This document shows, piece after piece, positions 1-6,428 of a stretch of 23,844 bases of DNA (positions are counted from its first letter, which is position 1; the number at the start of each line of letters is the position of its first letter). A model generated the notes under the pieces. That model saw only the letters and a list, made by a program, of their open reading frames with translations. It was not told the origin of the DNA and did not search any database. The position numbers were made by a program, and so were the translations under genes. The DNA comes from DASQHM01 sp035632095 (lineage in GTDB: Bacteria > Pseudomonadota > Alphaproteobacteria > Ferrovibrionales > Ferrovibrionaceae): NCBI GenBank assembly GCA_035632095.1, contig DASQHM010000037.1, positions 1 through 23,844 on the forward strand, written 5' to 3'.

Positions 1-97
1 TTTCGCGCTTTCCGACTATGCCTCGCAACTCTTTCGGTACCTTCACGCGTAGGTAGTAGCGGTTACCCCGAAGCTGCAGGCGCGGCTGCTTGGCCAT
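1..97 (-). CDS. Tyrosine recombinase / phage-type integrase, N-terminal fragment (runs off left edge)
   Basis: Only the first 32 codons are present, reading leftward out of the window. The peptide starts MAKQPRLQLRGNRYYLRV and continues with KVPKELRGIVGKRE. A short basic start followed by an R-G-N-x-Y-Y-x-R-x-x-V-P-x-x-L-R pattern is typical of the N-terminal region of tyrosine site-specific recombinases (DUF6538-type integrases) in Proteobacteria. The start ATG is at 95-97. The gene begins about 100 bp beyond the 3' end of a tRNA-Ser gene and points away from it, a usual arrangement for integrases of islands that insert at tRNA 3' ends. The catalytic domain (R..H-R-Y residues) would lie outside the window, so neither activity nor intactness can be judged. 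The family call rests on this short N-terminus and the location. Confidence 0.7.
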   Translation of the reverse strand, partial: MAKQPRLQLRGNRYYLRVKVPKELRGIVGKRE

Positions 98-100
98 GGT

Positions 101-144
101 GTCGGCCCGTTGGTGTACCAATAAAGTGTACCACGCCGGCCGAC
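101..144. promoter_or_regulatory. Repeat cluster upstream of the integrase gene (possible operator or arm-type site)
   Basis: GTGTACCA occurs twice as a direct repeat (113-120 and 126-133, 13 bp period, ATAAA between). The pair is enclosed by a 7-bp inverted repeat, GTCGGCC at 101-107 and GGCCGAC at 138-144. It lies immediately upstream of the integrase start, between the gene and the tRNA. On the minus strand it contains TACACT, a possible -10 element. Autoregulation of the integrase or arm-type recombinase binding is an inference from position and symmetry. Confidence 0.4.
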
Positions 145-197
145 ATTAGTCATCCGAAACAATCTGTTCTAGGAAAATCAACGCCCTATCGGCTCAT

Positions 198-287
<90 letters not shown>

Positions 288-336
288 GCGGTCGAGGGTC
301 TGCGTTCGCATGCAGGCCCGGGCTGGAAGGCGGCGG

Positions 337-365
337 AGACTAGCCCATCGATTCCCGAGCCGCAA
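337..365 (-). promoter_or_regulatory. Candidate sigma-70 promoter for tRNA-Ser
   Basis: On the minus strand TTGCGG (365-360) is followed after exactly 17 bp by TAGTCT (342-337). This would start transcription about 40-45 nt before the tRNA 5' end at 287. The -35 is good and the -10 is moderate (3 of 6). Confidence 0.45.
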
Positions 366-441
366 CCCTGGCGCGGGCGTCGCATGCCGCGGCACGCCGC
401 GGCGGCGCTGGCCGTCCGGGCCGCGGACCCCCACGAACCCA

Positions 442-469
442 TTGACAGCACTGGCCGTCTGGCTATAGT
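442..469 (+). promoter_or_regulatory. Strong sigma-70-type promoter for rplU-rpmA
   Basis: A perfect TTGACA (442-447) is separated by 16 bp from TATAGT (464-469). The predicted start near 476 leaves a leader of roughly 105 nt before the rplU start codon. It is the best housekeeping promoter match I saw in the window and fits high expression of ribosomal proteins. Confidence 0.75.
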
Positions 470-581
470 CGCGCCTTCGCGAGCGGGGCCGGGTGGAAGC
501 CCGACTGCGCTCCGCATTTGTCCCGCCCGGTCAAGGCCTTAAGCGCCAGCGCCCCGATCGGCAGGTTCAGGCAGGTTGGCC

Positions 582-1019
582 ATGTATGCAGTGATCAAGA
601 CCGGCGGAAAGCAATACAAAGTCGCCTCCGGCGACGTCATCACCGTCGAGCGCCTGGGCGGCGAGGCGGGATCGGTCGTCGCCATCGACCAGGTGCTCGC
701 CATCGGCGGCGACGGCGCGTTGAAGCTCGGCAAGCCGCTGCTCGAAGGCGCCGCCGTCGCGGCCACCATCGTCGAGCAAACCCGCGGCGACAAGATCATC
801 GTCTTCAAGAAGAAGCGTCGGCAGAACTATCGTCGCAAGAACGGCCATCGCCAGGATCTGACCGTGCTCAGGATCGGCGGCATCGCCGCATCCGGCGGCA
901 GCGACGCCGCCCTCAAGGCGACGGCCAGCGAGACAAAGGCCGGTAAGTCCAAGGCAGACAAACCGGCGAAGAAGCCGCGCGCGAAGAAAAAGGCCGCGGC
1001 CAGCGAGGAGAGCGAATAG
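582..1019 (+). CDS. rplU: 50S ribosomal protein L21
   Basis: L21 is a large-subunit ribosomal protein that binds 23S rRNA. The protein begins with the characteristic MYAVIKTGGKQYKV and includes the conserved basic segment KKKRRQNYRRKNGHRQ (about residues 75-90). At 145 residues it is longer than E. coli L21 (about 103), because of a C-terminal Lys/Ala-rich extension (KADKPAKKPRAKKKAAASEESE), which is usual in Alphaproteobacteria. I chose the ATG at 582, where a GCAGG Shine-Dalgarno ends at 575, rather than the in-frame TTG at 576, because L21 proteins begin at MYAV. The stop codon directly abuts the rpmA start, so the two genes are co-transcribed from the promoter at 442-469. Confidence 0.95.
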   Translation: MYAVIKTGGKQYKVASGDVITVERLGGEAGSVVAIDQVLAIGGDGALKLGKPLLEGAAVAATIVEQTRGDKIIVFKKKRRQNYRRKNGHRQDLTVLRIGGIAASGGSDAALKATASETKAGKSKADKPAKKPRAKKKAAASEESE

Positions 1020-1277
1020 ATGGCCCACAAGAAAGCAGGCGGCTCGTCCCGCAACGGCCGCGACTCCGCCGGCCGGCGCCTCGGCGTGAAGCGCTTCGGC
1101 GGCGAGACGGTGCTGGCCGGAAACATCCTGGTGCGCCAGCGCGGCACGAAATTCCACGCCGGCAAGAACGTCGGCCTCGGCCGCGACCACACCATCTTCG
1201 CCGCCGTCGACGGCACGGTGAAGTTCCACAGCGGGCCCAAGGGCCGCACCTATATCTCGGTGCTGCCGCCGGGCTGA
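1020..1277 (+). CDS. rpmA: 50S ribosomal protein L27
   Basis: L27 is a large-subunit protein whose N-terminus reaches toward the peptidyl transferase centre. The 85-residue product has the full family signature: MAHKKAGGSSRNGRDSAGRR at the start, then RLGVKRFGGETVLAGNILVRQRGTKFHAG and NVGLGRDHTIFAAVDGTVKF. The N-terminal AHKKAGGS is the mature, uncleaved type found in Proteobacteria, without the Firmicutes-style pro-sequence. It starts on the base after the rplU stop and is followed by a hairpin terminator. Confidence 0.97.
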   Translation: MAHKKAGGSSRNGRDSAGRRLGVKRFGGETVLAGNILVRQRGTKFHAGKNVGLGRDHTIFAAVDGTVKFHSGPKGRTYISVLPPG

Positions 1278-1314
1278 TCAGCATCAGCCCATTCCGCGAT
1301 CTTGCGCTGAGTCG

Positions 1315-1340
1315 AAGGGGAATGGGCAACCATTCCCCTT
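1315..1340 (+). terminator. Hairpin terminator after rpmA
   Basis: A perfect 11-bp stem, AAGGGGAATGG (1315-1325) with CCATTCCCCTT (1330-1340), encloses a GCAA tetraloop. It is followed by AATTGTT, only a weak T tract, so termination may be partial and some read-through into obgE is possible. Confidence 0.65.
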
Positions 1341-1386
1341 AATTGTTCGGCCCCGAGACCTTGGGCGGCGGATCGAAGCGACGGCG

Positions 1387-2433
1387 ATGAAATTCCTGGA
1401 CGAAGCGAAAATCTACCTGAAGAGCGGCGACGGCGGTCCCGGCTCGGTCAGCTTCCGTCGCGAGAAGTTCATCGAGTTCGGCGGGCCGGACGGCGGCGAC
1501 GGCGGCCGCGGCGGCAGCGTCGTGGCCGAATGCGTCGACGGCCTGAACACGTTGATCGACTTCCGCTACCAGCAGCACTTCAAGGCGCGGCGGGGCGGCC
1601 ACGGCATGGGCCGCAACCGCTCGGGCGCCGCCGCGCCCGATGTGGTGATCCGGGTTCCCGTCGGCACGCAGATTCTCGAAGACGACAAGGAAACGCTGGT
1701 TGCCGATCTGACGGAGGTCGGCCAGCGCGTGGTGCTCGCCAAGGGCGGCGACGGCGGTTTCGGCAACGCGCATTACAAGAGCTCGATCAATCAGGCGCCG
1801 CGACGCTTCGATCCGGGCTGGCCGGGCGAGGAGCGCTGGGTCTGGCTGAGGCTCAAGCTGATTGCCGACGCGGGCCTGGTCGGCCTGCCCAATGCCGGCA
1901 AGTCCACATTGCTCGCCGCCGTCAGCCGCGCCAGGCCGAAGATCGCCGACTATCCGTTCACCACGTTGAATCCGCAGCTCGGCGTGGTGCTGGTGCACAA
2001 TCGGGAATTCGTGCTGGCCGATCTGCCGGGGCTGATCGAAGGCGCCCACGAAGGCGCCGGCCTCGGCGACCGCTTCCTCGGCCATGTGGAGCGCTGCGGC
2101 GTGCTGCTGCACTTGATCGACGGCACCGAGGCCAACGTGACCAAAGCCTATCGCACCATTCGCGGCGAGTTGGAGCGCTACGGCCACGGCCTCGCCGAGA
2201 AGCCCGAGATCGTCGGTTTGAACAAGATCGACGCGCTGTCGCCGCAAGCCATCGCGTCCAAACGGCGCGCGCTGGCGAAGGCGAGCGGCACGACCGTGCT
2301 CGCGCTCTCCGGCGCCACGGGCAAGGGCGTGGAAGACGCCATGGCGGCACTGCTCGAGCGCATTCCCCTGCCTAAGCCGAAAACGGCGAAGGCGGATGCG
2401 GCGCCGGCGCCGAAGCACGAGTGGCAGCCATGA
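1387..2433 (+). CDS. obgE: Obg family GTPase (ObgE/CgtA)
   Basis: Obg is an essential GTPase that binds the 50S subunit and takes part in ribosome assembly and stress signalling. The 348-residue protein opens with the glycine-rich Obg fold (MKFLDEAKIYLKSGDGG, then FGGPDGGDGGRGGSV), covering about residues 1-158. The G domain follows: G1 GLPNAGKS (165-172), switch region FTTLNP (191-196), G3 DLPGL (212-216) and G4 NKID (279-282). The C-terminal tail is short, acidic/Pro-Ala-rich and ends EWQP, as in many alphaproteobacterial Obg proteins. It heads the long plus-strand run and overlaps proB by 4 bases (ATGA). There is no strong Shine-Dalgarno; the upstream purines are GGCGGATCGAAG. Confidence 0.97.
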   Translation: MKFLDEAKIYLKSGDGGPGSVSFRREKFIEFGGPDGGDGGRGGSVVAECVDGLNTLIDFRYQQHFKARRGGHGMGRNRSGAAAPDVVIRVPVGTQILEDDKETLVADLTEVGQRVVLAKGGDGGFGNAHYKSSINQAPRRFDPGWPGEERWVWLRLKLIADAGLVGLPNAGKSTLLAAVSRARPKIADYPFTTLNPQLGVVLVHNREFVLADLPGLIEGAHEGAGLGDRFLGHVERCGVLLHLIDGTEANVTKAYRTIRGELERYGHGLAEKPEIVGLNKIDALSPQAIASKRRALAKASGTTVLALSGATGKGVEDAMAALLERIPLPKPKTAKADAAPAPKHEWQP

Positions 2434-3557
2434 CCGAAGCCGCGGCCTGGCGTCTCGCCGATGCGCAGCGCCTCGTGGTCAAGATCGGCTCGGCCCTGTT
2501 GGTCGACCAGGAGAGCGGTCACCTTCGCCGCGCCTGGCTCGATGCGCTCATCGACGACCTTGCCCGCTGCCGCGCGCGCGGGCAGGACATTCTGATCGTC
2601 TCCTCCGGCGCCATCGCGCTCGGCCGGCGCAGTCTCGGGCTCGGCGCCGGCGCGCTCGAACTCGAGGAAAGCCAGGCCGCCGCCGCGGTCGGCCAGATCC
2701 GCCTCGCCCATGCGTATCAAGAGAGCCTGGCGCGCCACAAACTTTCGGTCGCGCAGGTGCTGCTCACCATCGACGACACCGAGGCCCGTCGGCGTTACCT
2801 GAACGCGCGCAACACGCTCGCGACCCTGCTGCAGCTCGGCGCCGTGCCGGTGATCAACGAGAACGACACCGTGGCGACCAGCGAAATCCGCTTCGGCGAC
2901 AACGACCGCCTGGCCGCGCGCGTCGCCGCCATGATCTCGGCGGACGCGCTCGTGCTGCTGTCCGACATAGACGGACTCTACTCCGCCGATCCGAGCAGCG
3001 ACGCCAATGCACGCTTCATCGACGAGGTGCGCGACCTGAACGCCGATATCGAGGCCATGGCCGGCGCGGCGCGAAGCGAGAACAGCCGGGGCGGCATGGT
3101 GACCAAGCTTGCCGCGGCCCGGGTCGCTCTCGGCGCGGGTTGCCGCATGGCGATCGCAGCCGGCACCATCCTGCATCCCATCGCGGCCATCGAGAGCGGC
3201 GCGCGCTGCACTTGGTTCGTGCCGAGCGCCTCGCCCAAGACCGCGCGCAAGCAATGGATCGCGGGTAGCCTGATGCCGTCCGGCAATCTCAAGGTGGACG
3301 CGGGCGCGGCACGCGCGCTGGCCTCGGGCAAGAGCCTGCTGCCGGCCGGCGTGATTGCGGTCGAAGGCGAGTTCGGCCGCGGCGACGCGGTGGTCATCCG
3401 CGGCCCCGACGGCGCGGAGCTCGCCCGCGGCTTGAGCGCCTATTCGGCGGAAGACGCCCGGCGCATCATGGGCCACAAATCGGCTAAGATCGAAGAGCTG
3501 CTCGGCTATCGGGGACGCGACGAGATGATCCATCGCGACGATCTGGTGCTGACATGA
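2430..3557 (+). CDS. proB: Glutamate 5-kinase
   Basis: ProB phosphorylates glutamate to gamma-glutamyl phosphate, the first and normally proline-inhibited step of proline synthesis. The amino-acid kinase domain starts RLVVKIGSALLVD (K18 in the phosphate-binding loop) and contains LIVSSGAIALG, VPVINENDTV, FGDNDRLAARVA and SDIDGLYSADP. A C-terminal PUA domain (about residues 280-365, beginning at GNLKVDAGAARAL) is present, as in the long ProB form. The length, 375 residues, is normal. I chose the ATG at 2430, which overlaps the obgE stop as ATGA, over a GTG at 2421. The stop in turn overlaps the proA start. Confidence 0.96.
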   Translation: MTEAAAWRLADAQRLVVKIGSALLVDQESGHLRRAWLDALIDDLARCRARGQDILIVSSGAIALGRRSLGLGAGALELEESQAAAAVGQIRLAHAYQESLARHKLSVAQVLLTIDDTEARRRYLNARNTLATLLQLGAVPVINENDTVATSEIRFGDNDRLAARVAAMISADALVLLSDIDGLYSADPSSDANARFIDEVRDLNADIEAMAGAARSENSRGGMVTKLAAARVALGAGCRMAIAAGTILHPIAAIESGARCTWFVPSASPKTARKQWIAGSLMPSGNLKVDAGAARALASGKSLLPAGVIAVEGEFGRGDAVVIRGPDGAELARGLSAYSAEDARRIMGHKSAKIEELLGYRGRDEMIHRDDLVLT

Positions 3558-4837
3558 CGGCCACCCCTGCCATCGCCGGCGACGCGCTCCGCGCCGAGAT
3601 GCTGGCCCTCGGCCGCGCGGCGCGCGATGCCGCGCGCGAGCTTCGCATGGCGCCGCGCGCGCTGAAGGACGCCGCGCTGCGGGCTGCCGCCGCCGCCATT
3701 CGGGCGCACGCGAGCGATATCTCTGCCGCCAACGCGGCGGACATGGCGGACGCGGCGAGGCACAAACTGACGCCGGCCCAGCTCGACCGGCTGATGCTGG
3801 ACGCCAAGCGCGTCGAAGCCATGGCGCAAGGGCTGGACGACATCGCGGACCTGCCCGATCCGGTCGGCGCCGTGACGGAGGAATGGACGCGGCCGAACGG
3901 CTTGCGCATCGCGCGCGTGCGCGTTCCCCTCGGCGTCATCGGCATCATCTACGAGAGCCGGCCCAACGTGACGGCGGACGCGGGCGGGCTTTGCCTGAAG
4001 TCCGGCAATCCTTGCATCCTGCGCGGCGGATCGGAGAGCTTTCGTTCCTCGCGCGCCATCCACGCCTGTCTCGTGCAAGGCCTGAAGAGCGCGGGCCTGC
4101 CGGAAGCGGCGATCCAGCTCGTCCCCACCACGGACCGCGCCGCCGTGGGCCACCTGCTGGCCATGCCCGAGTTCATCGACGTGATCGTGCCGCGCGGCGG
4201 CAAATCCCTTATCGAGCGCGTGCAGCGCGAGAGCCGGGTGCCCGTGCTGGCGCACCTCGAAGGCAATTGTCACGTCTATGTGCATGGCGCCGCCGATCTC
4301 GGCATGGCGCGCCGCATCGTGCTCAACGCAAAGATGCGTCGCACCGGCGTTTGCGGCGCGGCGGAAACGCTGCTGGTCGATCGCGCCGCGGCCAAGTCCC
4401 ATCTGCCGCCGATTCTGAACGACCTGATTGCCGCCGGTTGCGAAGTGCGCGGCGATGTCCCGACGCAAAGCTTGGATAGCCGGGTGAAGCCCGCGAGCGA
4501 TGCCGATTGGGATACGGAATACCTCGATGCCATCATCGCCGTGAAACAGGTGGACGGCGTGGATGCCGCCATCGACCACATCGAACGGCACGGCTCGCAC
4601 CACACCGAATCCATCGTCACCGAAGACAAGGCGGTGGCCGAGCGGTTCCTATCGCGCCTCGACAGCGCCATTCTGCTCCACAACGCATCGACCCAATTCG
4701 CCGACGGCGGCGAATTCGGCTTCGGCGCCGAGATCGGTATTTCCACCAACCGCCTGCACGCGCGCGGGCCGGTCGGGCTGGAGCAGCTCACCAGCTTCAA
4801 ATACGTCATCCACGGCAGCGGACAGATACGGCCTTGA
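3554..4837 (+). CDS. proA: Gamma-glutamyl phosphate reductase
   Basis: ProA reduces gamma-glutamyl phosphate to glutamate-5-semialdehyde with NADPH, the second step of proline synthesis. At 427 residues it has the expected aldehyde-dehydrogenase-like layout: the conserved PLGVIGIIYESRPNVTADAGGLCLKSGN block, the IVPRGG segment, HLEGNCHVYV, and the catalytic cysteine C267 in RRTGVCGAAETLL. The C-terminal GEFGFGAEIGISTNRLHARGPVGLEQLTSFKYV is complete. Start (ATG) and stop overlap proB and nadD respectively by 4 bases, so translation is probably coupled. The cytoplasmic enzyme presumably channels the unstable acyl phosphate from ProB. Confidence 0.97.
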   Translation: MTATPAIAGDALRAEMLALGRAARDAARELRMAPRALKDAALRAAAAAIRAHASDISAANAADMADAARHKLTPAQLDRLMLDAKRVEAMAQGLDDIADLPDPVGAVTEEWTRPNGLRIARVRVPLGVIGIIYESRPNVTADAGGLCLKSGNPCILRGGSESFRSSRAIHACLVQGLKSAGLPEAAIQLVPTTDRAAVGHLLAMPEFIDVIVPRGGKSLIERVQRESRVPVLAHLEGNCHVYVHGAADLGMARRIVLNAKMRRTGVCGAAETLLVDRAAAKSHLPPILNDLIAAGCEVRGDVPTQSLDSRVKPASDADWDTEYLDAIIAVKQVDGVDAAIDHIERHGSHHTESIVTEDKAVAERFLSRLDSAILLHNASTQFADGGEFGFGAEIGISTNRLHARGPVGLEQLTSFKYVIHGSGQIRP

Positions 4838-5508
4838 AGCCTGCCGCCGCCCCGTATCGCGGACGCCGGCGCAAGATCGGCTTGCTCGGCGGCTCGTTCA
4901 ATCCGGCGCACGAAGGTCACCGCCATATCAGCCTGCTGGCGCTGAAGGCCCTCGGCCTCGACGAACTGTGGTGGCTGGTATCGCCGCAAAACCCGCTCAA
5001 GCCCGTCGCCGGCATGGCGCCGCTGGACGAGCGCATCGCGCGCGCCCAGCGCGTCGCGCGACACCGCCTGATCAAAGTGACCGGCATCGAAGCGGCGCTC
5101 GGCACCCGCTACACGGCCGACACGCTCAGGGCACTTCGCCGTCGCTTCCCCCGGCACCGGTTCGTCTGGATCATGGGTGCGGACAATTTGCGGCAAATCT
5201 CGCGCTGGCGCGATTGGACGCGGATTTTCGCGACGGTCCCGGTTGCGGTGTTCGACCGGCCTACCTATTCTTATGGTGCATTGGCAAGCAAAGCCGCACA
5301 TCGGTATGCGCGCAACCGGATCGCTCTCCGGTTGGCGCGCCGCCTGGCGGATCAGGCGCTTCCGGCCTGGGTGTTCGTCCAGACCGCGCGCCATCCCGCT
5401 TCGGCGACCGAACTTCGGGCCAAGCTCGCCAAAATGGTGCGGAAGCCGTCCGCGTTACACAGGAGTTTTACGCCATCGCTCGCAAGCCCCGCCGACCAGC
5501 CGCAGTAA
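4834..5508 (+). CDS. nadD: Nicotinate-nucleotide adenylyltransferase
   Basis: NadD transfers AMP from ATP to nicotinate mononucleotide, making deamido-NAD in the NAD biosynthesis pathway. The nucleotidyltransferase motif GGSFNPAHEGH lies at residues 19-29, with IMGADNLRQISRWRDW in the middle and HPASATELRAKL near the C-terminus in place of the usual ISST-x-IR. The product has 224 residues. No ATG precedes the conserved motif; the likely start is TTG at 4834, overlapping the proA stop as TTGA, giving MKPAAAPYRGRRRKIGLLGG. The 3' end continues past the beginning of rsfS in another frame. Confidence 0.92.
   Translation: MKPAAAPYRGRRRKIGLLGGSFNPAHEGHRHISLLALKALGLDELWWLVSPQNPLKPVAGMAPLDERIARAQRVARHRLIKVTGIEAALGTRYTADTLRALRRRFPRHRFVWIMGADNLRQISRWRDWTRIFATVPVAVFDRPTYSYGALASKAAHRYARNRIALRLARRLADQALPAWVFVQTARHPASATELRAKLAKMVRKPSALHRSFTPSLASPADQPQ
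5461..5465 (+). promoter_or_regulatory. Shine-Dalgarno that points to an ATC start for rsfS
   Basis: AGGAG lies inside the 3' end of nadD, 9 bases before the in-frame ATC at 5475. The only standard start codon in frame near the conserved region, TTG at 5517, has no purine-rich site upstream (CGCAGTAACGCGGCTG). Confidence 0.5.
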
Positions 5509-5849
5509 CGCGGCTGTTGAAACTGGTCGAGAAGAGCCTCGACGACGACAAGGCCGAAGACATCGTTACGATCGATCTCGCCGGCAAAACCTCCATCGCA
5601 GATTACATGGTGATCGCCAACGGCCGCTCCAGCCGGCAAGTCGGCGCCATCGCCGCGCATCTGGTGCAGCGCATCAAGGCCGACGCCACCGACATCCTGC
5701 CGCGGGTCGAGGGCATGCCGCAAAACGATTGGGTGTTGGTGGACGCGGGCGACGTGATCGTCCACGTCTTCCGCCCGGAAGTGCGCGGCTTCTACAAACT
5801 TGAGAAAATGTGGGACACGGAGCTCGCGGAACAGACCGCCAGCGCCTGA
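5475..5849 (+). CDS. rsfS: Ribosome silencing factor RsfS
   Basis: RsfS binds L14 on the 50S subunit and blocks subunit joining when nutrients are scarce. The conserved core reads LVEKSLDDDKAEDIVTIDLAGKTSIADYMVIANGRSSRQVGAIAAHL, then GDVIVHVFRPEVRGFYKLEKMW, which is the whole family domain. The start is uncertain. There is no ATG or GTG in frame nearby. A TTG at 5517 would give 110 residues but lacks a Shine-Dalgarno. An ATC at 5475 has AGGAG at ideal distance and gives 124 residues starting MARKPRRPAAVTRLLKLVEKS, close to usual lengths. The annotated start assumes ATC. With that start it overlaps nadD by 34 bases. Confidence 0.85.
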   Translation: MARKPRRPAAVTRLLKLVEKSLDDDKAEDIVTIDLAGKTSIADYMVIANGRSSRQVGAIAAHLVQRIKADATDILPRVEGMPQNDWVLVDAGDVIVHVFRPEVRGFYKLEKMWDTELAEQTASA

Positions 5850-5896
5850 ACGGCCGCCTCGACGACCAGGCGGCCGGCCCGTTCCGAGGACAGCCG

Positions 5897-6355
5897 TTGC
5901 GCATCAGCATTCTTTGTATCGGCCGCGCACGGGGCGGCGCGGCCATGGAACTCTACCGCGACTACGTGTCGCGCCTGCCCTGGGACGTGTCGCTGAAGGA
6001 GCTGGTGGAACGCCGGAAGCTACCTCCGGCGTCGCGCCTGGCCCGCGAGGCGGAGCTGTTCGCGGCCGCAATCCCGAAGGGCGCCGTGGTCGTTGCGCTC
6101 GACGAGCGCGGCAAGCTGCTCACCAGCGAAGCCTTCGCCAAACGGCTCGGAGCATGGATCGACCAGGGGCGCGGCGATGCCGCCTTTCTCATCGGCGGCG
6201 CCGATGGGCTTTCGGATGCCGTCCGCGCACGCGCCGACCTGGTGCTGTCGTTGGGGCCCATGACATGGCCGCATCTGCTGGTGCGGGCCTTGCTCGCCGA
6301 ACAGCTTTACCGGGCGTTTACCATAATCGGCGGCCATCCCTATCACCGCGATTGA
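5897..6355 (+). CDS. rlmH: 23S rRNA (pseudouridine-1915-N3)-methyltransferase RlmH
   Basis: RlmH is a SPOUT-class methyltransferase that uses S-adenosylmethionine to methylate pseudouridine 1915 in helix 69 of 23S rRNA. The 152-residue protein has the N-terminal ISILCIGRARGG strand, VVALDERGKLLTSEAFA in the middle, the knot-forming FLIGGADGLSD, and the C-terminal signature LLVRALLAEQLYRAFTIIGGHPYHRD, which matches the family end exactly. The start is TTG at 5897 (MRISILC), preceded at 6 bases by GAGGA (5886-5890); upstream ATGs in the frame would add residues not found in the family. It follows rsfS by 47 bases. Confidence 0.95.
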   Translation: MRISILCIGRARGGAAMELYRDYVSRLPWDVSLKELVERRKLPPASRLAREAELFAAAIPKGAVVVALDERGKLLTSEAFAKRLGAWIDQGRGDAAFLIGGADGLSDAVRARADLVLSLGPMTWPHLLVRALLAEQLYRAFTIIGGHPYHRD

Positions 6356-6413
6356 CGGCTCGGACAGCTATGCGTGACGTCGCCCAAACCAGTGCACTTT
6401 GCGCCAGCGTTCC

Positions 6414-6419
6414 TATATA
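6414..6419 (+). promoter_or_regulatory. Possible -10 element for gpmI (leaderless start possible)
   Basis: TATATA lies 10 bp before the gpmI ATG at 6429. If used as a -10, transcription would start within a few bases of the ATG, giving a leaderless or near-leaderless message. No convincing -35 was found, and no Shine-Dalgarno is present before the ATG. Confidence 0.35.
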
Positions 6420-6428
6420 TAGAGCCAC

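Noticed and set aside
940..1016. Lys/Ala-rich tail of L21 as a possible frameshift product
   Set aside because: Such basic tails are common in alphaproteobacterial L21, the frame is open and the stop abuts the rpmA start exactly.
4470..4520. GGATAGCCGGGTGAAGCCCGCGAG inside proA, resembling dispersed intergenic palindromes and suggesting a repeat inserted in frame
   Set aside because: The encoded segment (DSRVKPASDADWDTEYLDAIIAVK) is ordinary conserved sequence of alphaproteobacterial ProA, so no insertion is needed to explain it.
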